DNA from: JAJXZJ01 sp050012855
GTDB taxonomy: Bacteria > Verrucomicrobiota > Verrucomicrobiia > Limisphaerales > J093
Direction of reading: 5' to 3'
Assembly: GCA_050012855.1 (NCBI GenBank)
Contig: JBEKGJ010000014.1
Location: forward strand, 27,431-91,430
DNA: 64,000 bases
In this document: positions 10,701 to 17,845 of the stretch, in pieces
How the letters are laid out: each line of letters opens with the position of its first letter
Position numbering within the stretch: position 1 is the stretch's first letter
Position numbers and translations under genes: made by a program
Notes under the pieces: model-generated
Seen by the model: the letters and a program-made list of their open reading frames with translations, nothing else
What the model was told of the DNA's origin: nothing
Databases searched by the model: none

Positions 10701-11148
10701 ACTTCCCATCCCGCCGGGACTGCTTGTCTTTGCCTGGATGAAGGTCAGTGGACCGGGGAACGTGACTTTTGCCAACACCAACGCGCTCCGGACCACCGCC
10801 ACGTTCTCGACGTCCGGCGCCTATGTGCTGCGACTGGGTGCCACCGACGGCGTCGCGTCCGCCTACGATGACCTCACGGTGGTGGTCAATGATCAGGTCC
10901 AGCCGCCATTGCGCATCGAGTCGGCGGATTTGCCGGACGGAGCCTCGGGGAATCTGCGCCTGCGCTTCACCGCGGTCGCGGGTCAAACCTGCACCGTCCA
11001 GTACCGCGAGTCCCTGACGACCGGCGGTTGGTTGAAGATGGTGGATGTCCCTGCGCCGGCAGCCACCGGCCCGATCGAGGTTTCTGACCCAGTTCCCGCG
11101 AGTTTCCCGGCCCGCTACTATCGTTTGGTTTCACCCGCGCAGCCTTGA
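4744..11148 (+). CDS. Giant secreted protein with lamin-tail domains, CotH kinase-like domain and PKD-like domains
   Basis: The protein has 2134 residues with a signal peptide (LLAWLSCFLLSAVGASAQ). Approximate order: lamin-tail domain 25-140; PA14-like sandwich 215-345; a second sandwich 390-500; chitobiase-type FN3 540-620 (IIYTTNGSLPS); CotH domain 665-1090 with the acidic motif FMAHDSEHTLLHE near 950; second chitobiase-type domain 1115-1190 (IYYTRDGSDPR); three more lamin-tail domains at about 1195, 1358 and 1503 (LLITEIMYHPP, VVINEIHYHP); PKD-like domains at about 1680 and 1958; a sandwich between them; and a C-terminal beta domain ending YYRLVSPAQP. CotH proteins of Bacillus spores phosphorylate coat proteins. 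In this phylum these large proteins are secreted and of unknown role, possibly surface or matrix proteins. The ATG at 4726 is an alternative start. Confidence 0.88.
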   Translation: MLRRLHLLAWLSCFLLSAVGASAQVIISEFMADNKKTLADEDGQFPDWIELYNTNTATVNLFGWSLTDDPTRKARWFFPTTNLTAKGLMVVFASGKNRAVPGAPLHTDFSLKASGEYLALVKPDGTVATEFAPTFPPQYADISYGLAQDVTTNTLLAAGATARVLVPADGTLGSTWVQPGFDDSGWLSGPTGVGYETAVAGFAVHNYVANIGVCDLGTAQGVIKNPAEQLAVYAENAPVINYLNTSDSAHYGNDRTFPGLTIGVDQDNYVMEATATITIPAPGNWTFGVNSDDGFTLSIGGATMAYPSPRGPADTLQTFNFAAAGDYQLDLIFYECGGGSEVEMFAAQGSYASWDATHFRLVGDTANGGLSVSSPVVSGGGGGGASYRPLIKTDVQAQMKGVNASAYIRLPFNVSSPAQLESLTLRMRYDDGFVAYLNGELVASRNAPASPQWNSSATASHPNFQAMVFEEINISDHVSALRAGTNVLAIQGLNQSAADTDFLIVPELVEYKTAAATDKYFATPTPGTLNNSGFIAFVADTKFSVDRGFYDQPFSLAITTDTTAATIIYTTNGSLPSLTNGTVYSQPLTIGGTTVIRAAAFKDGFQPSDVDTQTYVFVQDVIHQAANGAAPPGWPTSWGANTVDYGMDPDVVNNAAYRGEIQADLKAIPSFSIVTDFKNLFDPATGIYANPGNDGIDWERPASIELIYPDGTKGFHINAGIRMRGGYSRSTGNPKHAFRFFFRQEYGAATLSYPMFAKQGGVDTFDKFDLRTFENYSWSFEGDYRFIALRDQFSRDTQLALGQPGERGDFYHLYINGQYWGLYNTDERPEASFGESYFGGDKADYDVVKVNTDAGYTIYATDGNMDAWTRLWQAATNGFASDSNYFRIQGLNVDGTPNPAYENLLDVDNLIDYMLVIFFTGNIDAPISAFLGDSNPNNMFAVRNQTGLYGGFRFMAHDSEHTLLHESSLGNTDELHRNRIGPFPAGDPTQQGAAAALARSNPGYLFTRLSNNAEFRLRVADHVQKEFFNGGVLTAEACRARFLVRSNEIYGAVVGESARWGDAKTSPPRTRNVDWVKEMNRVYGDYFNQRPGIVLSQLKAKSLFPNVAAPAFNQFGGNVTNGFQLTLTAPTGTIYYTRDGSDPRLRGGAVSPAALVYSGPLTLAQSAHLKARVLSGTTWSALTEATFYVIQDFTDLLITEIMYHPPAATNFAGDQFEFIELKNVASATLELSGVHFTDGIDYTFPVGSFVAPGQFVVLVSDLAGFTNKYPGVHVDGVYAGKLSNSGEKLTLAHVTGSVICSVNYGTQPPWPTAADGAGFSLVPVNPNLNPDPNNAANWRASAVIGGSPGADDPALNIPRILVNEALTHTDLPQLDAIELFNPNPTNVDLGNWYLTDNRTVPQKFRIPAGTLIPANGYLVFTEQDWNANADATNRFRLNSHGEEIYLYSGDAQGNLTGYSDGFAFGAAQNGVTFGRYVNSVGEAQYPAQKVNTLGAPNAGPRVGPVVINEIHYHPAPGGDEFVELKSITNAPVLLYSPDFPTNTWRLHGVGFDFPTNAVIAANGLVLVVGSDPAAFRTKYGVPDAVPVFGPYPGVLQGNGEALALQYPDHPDFDTNSGTYYVPYIDVDVVRYDDRAPWPTNADGYGASLERLNAAAYGNDPINWRASPDGPSPGLENNGNRPPVVSAGADQAVTETSVPVALTLAGFASDDGQPNPPGALTVAWSQVSGPGTAWFSDSSQTNATAYFPGVGVYGLRLTADDGALRVSHDVTVTIQRSTATEPVTLVTQGSNWKYLDDGSNQGTAWIARAFNDSAWKSGPAPLGYGDANGQLPATTTGYGPDANNKYVTTYFRRSFVVLNPTSLTDLVVNVQRDDGVVVYVNGTAIFTNNMPAGPINYLTWASATVSGADETTFYSQAVDPSLLVSGTNVLAAEIHQVNGTSSDIMFDLELTGNSSPVNQSPQVNAGADQTITLPAGATLNGTVSDDGLPIPPGLLVFAWMKVSGPGNVTFANTNALRTTATFSTSGAYVLRLGATDGVASAYDDLTVVVNDQVQPPLRIESADLPDGASGNLRLRFTAVAGQTCTVQYRESLTTGGWLKMVDVPAPAATGPIEVSDPVPASFPARYYRLVSPAQP

Positions 11149-11311
11149 TTGCCGGTTGCTTGCGCCTTGCTTGATCGAGCGGTTGACCTGTGCTGTCGCC
11201 ACACGTCCATCCCGGTGGCTGTCCTGGCGGGCTGGCGAAACCGCGAACCGTGGGCGTCGCTTTTTGCGCGTGACAGTGGGGCGACGGTCCGCATACTGGA
11301 CCTTTGTGCGT

Positions 11312-11386
11312 GACCCTATGGTCTAGCGGTTAGGACACCACCCTTTCACGGTGGGAGCCCGGGTTCGAGTCCCGGTAGGGTCGCCA
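11312..11386 (+). tRNA. tRNA-Glu (anticodon UUC), 3' CCA encoded
   Basis: A full cloverleaf can be drawn. The acceptor stem is GACCCTA with TAGGGTC, the anticodon stem CCACC with GGTGG encloses loop CTTTCAC (anticodon TTC at 11345-11347), and the T-arm is GGGTTCGAGTCCC. The discriminator is G11383 and CCA follows at 11384-11386. It reads GAA/GAG codons. Its last 27 bases are repeated further downstream, and an integrase gene lies 85 bases away, so this is the intact left attachment site of an island. Confidence 0.97.
11360..11386 (+). repeat. attL: 3' end of tRNA-Glu, copy 1 of the attachment repeat
   Basis: The 27 bases from the T-arm to the encoded CCA are identical to 20524-20550 and match 25827-25852 with two differences (over 26 bases). 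A duplicated tRNA 3' end beside a tyrosine integrase is the standard mark of site-specific integration. The tRNA stays functional because the island supplies or preserves its 3' end. Confidence 0.92.
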
Positions 11387-11444
11387 CTTTATTTCGCTGT
11401 TTACCAACACTTTACGCACGCGCTCGCAGAAATCTATTGCATTA

Positions 11445-11463
11445 TAGCACAGTTTTAGCACAC
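11445..11463 (+). promoter_or_regulatory. Paired TAGCACA motifs, candidate integrase arm-type sites (left end)
   Basis: TAGCACA occurs at 11445-11451 and again at 11456-11462, 11 bases apart, just before the integrase start. An equivalent pair (10 bases apart, same orientation) lies at 20387-20404 close to the other end of the island. Tyrosine integrases bind such arm sites with their N-terminal domain. The motif also overlaps the region where the integrase promoter should be, which would permit autoregulation. Function is inferred from position and recurrence. Confidence 0.55.
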
Positions 11464-11470
11464 TTGCGCC

Positions 11471-12733
11471 ATGAAACCGCGCAAGTTCCCCGAGAAGCTC
11501 CGGCAGGGAAATTCCTCCTGCGTCATCTACCGCAATACCAATCCGCTCCGCCCTGGCGGTGAAGATTTCAAGCTCGCCTTCTACGATCTGGACGGCAAGC
11601 GCCGCTTCCGCTCGTTCGCCGACTACCGGGACGCCCGCGAGGCGGCCGACGCCGTGTTGCTCAAAGCCGCCCGTGGCGAACTCGAAACGCTGGACATGGA
11701 CCGCGCCGCCGTTGTCGCCTACTCCCGTGCCGCGCTCGCCTTGAAGCCGTTCAACATCCCCGTGGACCGCGCGGCGGAAGACTACGCCCGGTTGCTGGAA
11801 CTTCTGGGCGGCAGCGTCCAGCCCGTTGAAGCCGTCCGCTACTACCTGCGGAAGCATCCCCGCGAACTCCCCCCGCGCACCGTTGCCGAAGTCACGGCGG
11901 AGCTGCTGACGGAGAAAGAAGCGCAGGGATTGAGCGCCACCTACACCGGGGACTTGCGTTGGCGTTGCAACAACTTCGCCCGGTCGTTCCAAGTCCAGAT
12001 TGCCGCCGTGACCGGGGCAGACATTCGGGACTGGCTGGCCGCGCGGAAACTCTCCCCCCGGTCGTACAACAACTTCTTGCGCGCGCTCCGCACCTTGTTT
12101 GAATTCGCGAAAACGCGCGGCTACCTCGCCAAAGACCATGACGAAGTTGACGGCGTCGCCCTGCGGAAGGACCGGGGCGGGGACATTGAGATTTTCACCC
12201 CCGAGGAAATCGCCGGCTTGCTGGCGGCGGCCACGCCCGACTTGCTGCCCGTCATCGCCATCGGCGGATTTGCCGGACTGCGGAGCGCCGAGATTGAGCG
12301 GCTCGACTGGTCGGAAATCCACCTTGCGGGGCCGTTCATCGAAATCACCGCCGGCAAAGCCAAGACCGCAAGCCGCCGTCTCGCCCCCGTGCCGGAAAAC
12401 CTCGCCGCATGGCTGGCCCCCTACGCCCAGCAGACAGGCCGGGTGTGGCCGCACACGCACGCTTACCTTTACGAAGCCCTGCGGAAGGTCGCGGAGCGCG
12501 CGAAAGTCCCGTGGAAGCACAACGCCTTGCGCCACTCGTTCATTTCCTACCGGCTCGCGGCAATCCAGAACACCAACCAAGTGGCCCTTGAAGCCGGCAA
12601 CAGCCCGCAAATGATCTTCGCCCACTACCGCGAGCTTGTCCGCCCGCAGGACGCGGCGAACTGGTTTGCAGTGGCCCCGACGCCCGCCGCGAACGTCGCC
12701 CCGATGCGTGACGCCGTGGCCGCCGCCGGCTGA
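11471..12733 (+). CDS. Tyrosine recombinase / integrase of island 1
   Basis: This is a 420-residue protein. The central SAM-like core-binding domain is at about 150-220, and the catalytic domain is in the last 180 residues. Catalytic features are Arg271 in GGFAGLRSAEIERLDW, Arg354 in NALRHSF, the following His, and nucleophile Tyr386 in FAHYREL. The first position of the usual HxxR box is Asn351 (NALR), a variant common in integrases of this phylum. Its location 85 bases from tRNA-Glu and next to the attL repeat indicates it catalyses integration and excision of this island. The start at 11471 follows the TAGCACA pair. No strong ribosome binding site is seen. Confidence 0.93.
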   Translation: MKPRKFPEKLRQGNSSCVIYRNTNPLRPGGEDFKLAFYDLDGKRRFRSFADYRDAREAADAVLLKAARGELETLDMDRAAVVAYSRAALALKPFNIPVDRAAEDYARLLELLGGSVQPVEAVRYYLRKHPRELPPRTVAEVTAELLTEKEAQGLSATYTGDLRWRCNNFARSFQVQIAAVTGADIRDWLAARKLSPRSYNNFLRALRTLFEFAKTRGYLAKDHDEVDGVALRKDRGGDIEIFTPEEIAGLLAAATPDLLPVIAIGGFAGLRSAEIERLDWSEIHLAGPFIEITAGKAKTASRRLAPVPENLAAWLAPYAQQTGRVWPHTHAYLYEALRKVAERAKVPWKHNALRHSFISYRLAAIQNTNQVALEAGNSPQMIFAHYRELVRPQDAANWFAVAPTPAANVAPMRDAVAAAG

Positions 12734-12780
12734 CTGAACACCGATGCCGGTACCGCGCGGAATCCCAAACCCCGAATGCC

Positions 12781-13674
12781 ATGAAAACCGCTTCCCGGCC
12801 CGGTCGGCGATTCGCAACGCAAGCCTTGACCCTGGACGAGGCCGAATGGGATTTCGGCAACTCGAAAACACTGCCCGAGACGGAGGTAGAGGCTTGCTAC
12901 TATTACGAATTCGCCCGCGAACAGTTCAAGTCCAGCCCAGAGTGGCAGGAAAGGGCGGCGTCGCTGGAACGCTTGATGAAATCGCAAAGCCACGGCGGGT
13001 TCCTTGAACCCTGCCGGGACGTGTGGATGGTGTTTTTCTCCGTTGAATCGGCCCCAGAATGGCAGCCCATGTCGCTGGTGTTGCGGCCTGACTTCCTGAC
13101 CATCCCTTGGCTGAGTCGCGATCTGAACGAGCGGAAGGCAATCGTGGCCAGGTTGAACGAGCATCTGCGGCAGAGGCAGGCATGGGATGCGCAAAACGCG
13201 CTGCAAATCGTGCTGGAGAGAGACGCAAAAACTCGCTACACCGTCTTCCACGGTTCTACGAAAGAGGAGCATTGCGACCCGGTAACTTTTGCGTCATGGG
13301 CGGAGTCGCAGCGGGACCGTTTCGATCCGGCTTGGGGAAATCTCGAATACGGTTACTTTGCAGTAAACTGGAACCTCAACGACAAGCGACTCTTGGCGGC
13401 GTTCGCAACGTGGCTGAAAGTAAAAAGGGGGGACCGTCGGGCAAGGGAAGCACGCGGGAGTAACAAAAAGCGGCAGCACCTTAAAGCCCTTGGTGCCAAA
13501 CGCTTGTTGGATGCCGGATTCAGCGCCGAATGTGCGCTTGAGCACACGCAGCGCCAACGGCCCACGGCTCCAAGCGGGTCCGAACCCATTCTTCAAAACG
13601 CCAAATCCTTCTCGAAAGCGAAGCTCCAAACAGTCCCGCGAGTACTGGCGCGCCTGTTCGGTCCCCAGAAGTAG
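12781..13674 (+). CDS. Hypothetical protein of the island's integrase-to-primase module
   Basis: This is a 297-residue soluble protein without a signal peptide or membrane segment. It is rich in Trp, Glu and Arg, with a basic C-terminal third (KVKRGDRRAREARGSNKKRQ). The middle (WLSRDLNERKAIVARLNEHLRQ) is helical. I do not recognise a known domain. It lies 47 bases after the integrase and before the AlpA-like gene on the same strand, so it belongs to the early mobility or replication operon of the island. A DNA-binding or recombination accessory role is possible but unproven. Confidence 0.7.
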   Translation: MKTASRPGRRFATQALTLDEAEWDFGNSKTLPETEVEACYYYEFAREQFKSSPEWQERAASLERLMKSQSHGGFLEPCRDVWMVFFSVESAPEWQPMSLVLRPDFLTIPWLSRDLNERKAIVARLNEHLRQRQAWDAQNALQIVLERDAKTRYTVFHGSTKEEHCDPVTFASWAESQRDRFDPAWGNLEYGYFAVNWNLNDKRLLAAFATWLKVKRGDRRAREARGSNKKRQHLKALGAKRLLDAGFSAECALEHTQRQRPTAPSGSEPILQNAKSFSKAKLQTVPRVLARLFGPQK

Positions 13675-13746
13675 TCCGCACGTCGGAAGAAGAATCTTTT
13701 TTCAGGTCATTCCGGCCCCGCGTGAGAAGTGCAAATATGCGGGGCA

Positions 13747-13968
13747 ATGAGCACCAATACTGCTGAACTTGACGCCGGAACCGCCCCGAACACGGAGCGG
13801 TTACTCACGAAACGCGAACTTGCGGCACTCCTCAGCCGTTCGCCCCGGACGGTTGACGACTGGCTGAAACGGGAGCGTCTTCCGCACCTCAAAATCGGCC
13901 GCGCTGTACTGTTCCGCTATTCCACGGTCTTGGCCCACCTTGAACGCGAATTCGGCGTCCAGCCATGA
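13747..13968 (+). CDS. AlpA/excisionase-type small helix-turn-helix protein
   Basis: This is a 73-residue protein. The C-terminal 55 residues show the excisionase/MerR-type DNA-binding pattern (LLTKRELAALLSRSPRTVDDWLKR, then LPHLKIGRAVLFRYS). Such proteins direct excision by bending DNA at the attachment sites, or activate the integrase. The ATG at 13747 is chosen because the upstream in-frame ATG at 13729 adds residues outside the domain. A 102-codon frame begins in the ATGA overlap at 13965 and fills the gap to the primase gene. It has no recognisable domain and is left as doubtful. Confidence 0.88.
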   Translation: MSTNTAELDAGTAPNTERLLTKRELAALLSRSPRTVDDWLKRERLPHLKIGRAVLFRYSTVLAHLEREFGVQP

Positions 13969-14266
13969 ACCGGCGGCCAAACACGGCAACGGAGGACGCA
14001 GTGCGGAGGCGGCCAACGGCTCGCGACCTTCCACCATTCCTTCAAGACCTGCTCGCCGGGCCGCCGCGAGGCGGACGGCCACCAAGCAAAACCGCCCCGC
14101 GAAGTGGCGCGGAGCGGAAGGGGATGGCTGAGTGCTGCGCCCGGCTTAGAATCCAAGGTGCATGGGGTGCAATTCCCCACATCTCCACTCGCTCGCCAAC
14201 CCTTCCGTATCCTACCACACGGCCCGCGTTCATCAAATGCAATCACCGAACACTTGCGGCTGTGAA

Positions 14267-16654
14267 ATGAATCCACGCGTTTCAATGGTCGCCAACGCAC
14301 GGGCAACGGCGTGCCGCGACGTTGACCCCGCCGCCATCGTCGAAGAAATCAAGGCAGGCAAGTGGGCGAAAGAGGTTGCCGCCGTGCGCCAAACCCTCGC
14401 GACGAAAGGCAAAGAGGCCGCCGACGAACTCAAGAAGCGCCTGCCCGGCATTCTCTGGACGGGGACTTTCTCGCGCCGCGCCAATGACGGATTGAAGGCG
14501 CACGCGGGCTTTCTGTGCGCCGACCTGGACGCCATCCCCGACCGCGCTGCCGAGCTTCACGACGCCTTGCGCGCGGACCCGCACGCTGCCGCTGCTTTTG
14601 TGTCGCCATCGGGCAACGGTCTGAAAGTCGTTTTCCGCGTCGCCGCCGACGCCGACCGGCACGCGCGGAGTTACGCGGCCGTCCGCGAGCACCTGCGCAC
14701 CTGCTACAAAGCCAGCCCTGACGAAAAGGCGAAGGACCTCGCCCGGCTCTGCTTTGTGAGCCACGATCCCGCCGCGTGGTGGAATCCCGACGCCACACCG
14801 CTTGAACTCTTGCCCGAAATGCCGAAGGCACCCTTTGCCCGCCATGCACCGCCGCCAGACGCCAACACACTTCCGCCGTCCGCTCTGCGCCTGCTGGTCA
14901 ACGGAGCGTCACAAGGCGAACGCAATGCCTCAGCCTTCGACCTGGCTTGCCAGTGCCGCGACGCCGGCAAATCACAGGCTGAGGCCGAAGCCGTCGTTGC
15001 CGCGTTCGCTGGCCAGTGCAGCCCGCCCCTGCCGGAAGCCGAGGCCCGCGCCGCCGTGCGCAGTGCTTACGGCAAGGCACCACGCGCCCCAGCGCGGGCG
15101 AGCGCCGCCCCGCTGCCGCGAATCCAAAGGGGGAACACCGCACCTGACTTCGACCGCATCACGGCAGGGGTTCGCGGCGCAATTCTCGGCATTCTGACAG
15201 ACGCCAACTGCAAAGGCTCGGCCCGCAACCGCGCCGTCGCAAGGCTCGTTGTCGGCGCGCTTACCACCGTCGGGAAGCTCTACTTTCACGCCGAGCGCCA
15301 AGACTTCGACAGCGCCATGTTCTTTGACGCGACGGCCAAGCGGCTTTTGCGAATTCGAGCGGATGCTTTCGCCGCGTGGTTTTCGGAATGGCTCGGCATC
15401 AATCGCGCGGACCCGCTGTTCAAGTACGCCTTCGCAGAAGTCGAGACGGCGGCGCTCTCTGGCGCGCAGACAACCGGCATTCTGCCAGAAGCGTTCTGGG
15501 CGTCGCGCCCCGGCGCTATCTACCTTTCCAACGGCGACGGCAGCGCCGCGAAGATAACGGCGGAAGGGGTTTCGACCGTGGACAACGGCGCGGACGGCGT
15601 TTTGTTCGCCGCTGGCCGGACGCTCGCACCGTGGAAACTCACCGAGCCGCGCGACCCTTTCGAGACGTGCCGACTTTTCCGCGACGCCCATTGCATCGCC
15701 GCGCACGGCAAAGACCTGTTGCGGCTCTGGCTTTACTCACTGCCGAGCAACCCACCCAGCAAGCCACCGCTCTGCCTGCCCGGCGCCATCGGCAGCGGCA
15801 AGACGCGCACCGCGAAAGGCTTTGCCGAGCTTTTCGGAATTCCTTTTGTCGCGCACAAGGTCGAGGAAGCCGCCGAGGATGATTTCTGGCCCTGTTGCGA
15901 CGCGGGCGGGCTGTTCACGCTGGACAACGCCGACACGAAATGCCGCTGGCTGGCGGACGCACTCGCCAACGCGGCAACGGACGGCTGCTCGCAACGACGC
16001 AAGCTCTACACGAACAGCGAAACTGTCATTCTCCGTGCGCGCGCCTGGCTTTGCGTGACAACCGCCAACCCGACCTTCGCCGCCGACTCTGGACTTGCCG
16101 ACCGGCTCTTGGTTGACCGCTTTGACCGGCGCGACGGAGAAGTCACCGACGACGCCGAGCTTGGCGCGGAAATTCTGGCCGCGCGCGACGCTGGCCTTTC
16201 CCATGTCGCGCAGACGCTCGCCGCTGCCCTCGCCGACAAGGCGCCCGTGCCCAGCGGCTTGAACAAACGACACCCGGACTTCGCCGCCTTCGCCGTCCAC
16301 ATCGGCCGCGCTCTTGGGCGGGAAGCCGAGGCTATCGCCGCCTTGCGGACTGCCGAGGCGGACAAGAGCGCCTTTTGTCTCGAAAACGACACCATCGGCA
16401 CGGCCTTGCTCGGCTACTTGCGCGAGGCCCGGACCTTCACCGGCACGGCCGCCGAGCTTGTGCCGAAACTCTGCGCCGTTGACGGCGAACTGACAGACCG
16501 GCTTTCCGCCAAGCGGCTTGCGAAACGTCTCGGCGCACTCTGGCCGCACTTGCAAAGCACTCTCGCGACGGCGCGGAAGGAGCCTGACCGGAGGGACGTT
16601 CAGGTGTTCACGTTCAAAGCCAAGCTGCCGGCTTTGCCGGCTTTGGAGGGTTGA
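14267..16654 (+). CDS. Primase-helicase: BT4734/VirE N-terminal-like, PriCT-like and SF3/AAA+ ATPase domains
   Basis: The protein has about 795 residues. Residues about 5-180 match the BT4734-like (VirE N-terminal) primase-polymerase-related domain (VSMVANARAT, FLCADLDAIPD, FVSPSGNGLKVVFRV). Residues 205-270 form a PriCT-like helical domain (GERNASAFDLACQCRDAG). From about 495 there is an ATPase with Walker A GAIGSGKT at 506-513, Walker B-like LFTLDNAD with Asp553, sensor CVTTANPTF and Arg finger ADRLLVDRFDRR. This architecture belongs to mobile elements and phage satellites and would initiate replication of the excised circle. Starts at 14237 or 14162 are possible but lie before the domain and lack a ribosome binding site. 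Confidence 0.88.
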   Translation: MNPRVSMVANARATACRDVDPAAIVEEIKAGKWAKEVAAVRQTLATKGKEAADELKKRLPGILWTGTFSRRANDGLKAHAGFLCADLDAIPDRAAELHDALRADPHAAAAFVSPSGNGLKVVFRVAADADRHARSYAAVREHLRTCYKASPDEKAKDLARLCFVSHDPAAWWNPDATPLELLPEMPKAPFARHAPPPDANTLPPSALRLLVNGASQGERNASAFDLACQCRDAGKSQAEAEAVVAAFAGQCSPPLPEAEARAAVRSAYGKAPRAPARASAAPLPRIQRGNTAPDFDRITAGVRGAILGILTDANCKGSARNRAVARLVVGALTTVGKLYFHAERQDFDSAMFFDATAKRLLRIRADAFAAWFSEWLGINRADPLFKYAFAEVETAALSGAQTTGILPEAFWASRPGAIYLSNGDGSAAKITAEGVSTVDNGADGVLFAAGRTLAPWKLTEPRDPFETCRLFRDAHCIAAHGKDLLRLWLYSLPSNPPSKPPLCLPGAIGSGKTRTAKGFAELFGIPFVAHKVEEAAEDDFWPCCDAGGLFTLDNADTKCRWLADALANAATDGCSQRRKLYTNSETVILRARAWLCVTTANPTFAADSGLADRLLVDRFDRRDGEVTDDAELGAEILAARDAGLSHVAQTLAAALADKAPVPSGLNKRHPDFAAFAVHIGRALGREAEAIAALRTAEADKSAFCLENDTIGTALLGYLREARTFTGTAAELVPKLCAVDGELTDRLSAKRLAKRLGALWPHLQSTLATARKEPDRRDVQVFTFKAKLPALPALEG

Positions 16655-16890
16655 TTTTTGAAAACTCTCTACGCGAGCTTCATATATGGACTTTTGAGAA
16701 ATGAGCCTTTGAAAGCCAGCAAACCCGGCAGGTTCCCGCCGTGACGTTTTGCCGCCAATCTGCCCCGAACTCGGCCGTGTCTTCGGAACCCCCCGCTGCC
16801 AACGCGGCTTCCGTCGGCCGGTAGCACTCCCGCACGCCTCAAAGTGCTTATGTTTGCTGTCCGCGTCTCTTTCCGTGGCAAAGCGTGTTG

Positions 16891-17034
16891 CTACTTCCAA
16901 ACCAGCACCAGCGCCACCGGTGCTTCCACCGCTTTAGCCGATTCCTCCACCAGTTGCGCTTTTGTGTGCGGTTCGCCGTCCTCACGGATGACGATGCCGA
17001 CACCCGCCGCAGACGCCGGGAGAGTTGACGTCAC
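16891..17034 (-). CDS. Possible small protein downstream of the terminase-like gene
   Basis: This is a 47-codon frame beginning with GTG at 17034 and ending with TAG at 16891, located 27 bases after the small-terminase-like gene on the same strand. The residues (VGIVIREDGEPHTKAQLV, then VALVLVWK) have a protein-like composition. There is no clear Shine-Dalgarno sequence and no known family. The region 16655-16890 between it and the primase gene holds nothing convincing apart from an A+T-rich patch near 16680-16700 where the two convergent transcripts could end. Confidence 0.35.
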   Translation of the reverse strand: MTSTLPASAAGVGIVIREDGEPHTKAQLVEESAKAVEAPVALVLVWK

Positions 17035-17061
17035 GCCTGCTGATCCGTATCGAGTCGCAAC

Positions 17062-17565
17062 TCAGGCTGGCTCTTGAACGGTATCTACCACGGTTGCATC
17101 AACTGTGTCAGCACTATCCTCGCGGTCCATCGCTTGTTCTACCAGCCCGACCAGCACCAGCGGACGCTCGTCCGTGCCGTTCCCCCAATCGTGGAGGACT
17201 TTTGCGCTGCCGACCAGGTTCCCGACGATCCGGCTCTTGGTTTCAGCAGTTGCCAGCTTGGACGGTGTCGCATGTTCATCAGTCACGACCTCGGCCAGCT
17301 TGTGGACGCCCTGGGCCAACGTCTGCCGGGTTTGCCGGCCAAGACGATCAATCTCGGCAGCAACGACCCGTCGGGTTGTTTCGATGGTCAACTCCCTGGC
17401 TTGGCTCCTTGCCGCGGTCCAACTCTCGCGCTTGATCCAAGATTTGATGCACCCCGGTTTCAATCCGGTTATTTCGGCGACTTCGGTTGACGATTTGCCG
17501 GCCGTGAACAAGGCAAGCGCCACGGCCTTAACGGCTTTCGGATGGGCTTTTGTTGAGTGACCCAT
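17062..17565 (-). CDS. Helix-turn-helix protein resembling a phage small terminase subunit
   Basis: This is a 167-residue protein. The N-terminal 55 residues hold a homeodomain-like helix-turn-helix (VALALFTAGKSSTEVAEITG, then LKPGCIKSWIKRESW) as in small terminase subunits and some transposase DNA-binding domains. A long helical middle follows (about 60-120) and could serve oligomerisation. No large terminase, portal or capsid gene is present. A lone small terminase in an island with integrase and primase is what phage satellites use to redirect packaging. A regulator or transposase relic is the alternative. It is transcribed against the primase operon. Confidence 0.6.
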   Translation of the reverse strand: MGHSTKAHPKAVKAVALALFTAGKSSTEVAEITGLKPGCIKSWIKRESWTAARSQARELTIETTRRVVAAEIDRLGRQTRQTLAQGVHKLAEVVTDEHATPSKLATAETKSRIVGNLVGSAKVLHDWGNGTDERPLVLVGLVEQAMDREDSADTVDATVVDTVQEPA

Positions 17566-17845
17566 GCAACTAACGTAGGTTACAAAGCCCCGGACTGCAA
17601 CCGGGAAAGCGACCTGTTGCAGCGCGGGGGGCAGTCGCGGGTTTTCCGCGTTGGCCCGTCACCCTCGCTCTCTGCCCGGCCCCGTATGATGCGCGCGGCC
17701 CCTGTTCCGGCGTAAACCGGGCTTGACCCGTGAATGGGCAGGAGCATGATGCCGATTCAACGAAAGGCCATGTCGGAAGTCAGTTGCCAGATCACCGTTG
17801 AAACGCCCGGTTGGGTCCGGCAAATGCACAACCTGTAGGACAACA
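17566..17845. other. Divergent intergenic region of island 1
   Basis: The region lies between the small-terminase-like gene (minus) and the GYF-like membrane protein (plus), so promoters in both directions must be here. No clear -35/-10 pair or operator could be fixed by eye. There is a short purine-rich TAGGA before the plus-strand start at 17846. Confidence 0.4.

Noticed and set aside
11330..12871. A 513-codon minus-strand frame ending in WRPYRDSNPG
   Set aside because: It is the reverse reading of the integrase gene running into tRNA-Glu. The ending is translated antisense tRNA. Unlike the true recombinase relics, no recombinase sequence precedes it.
13965..14270. A 102-codon frame starting in the ATGA overlap with the AlpA-like gene
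   Set aside because: The overlap is attractive, but the residues are Pro/Arg-rich without a domain, and the region has another open frame leading into the primase gene. It is not reported as a gene.
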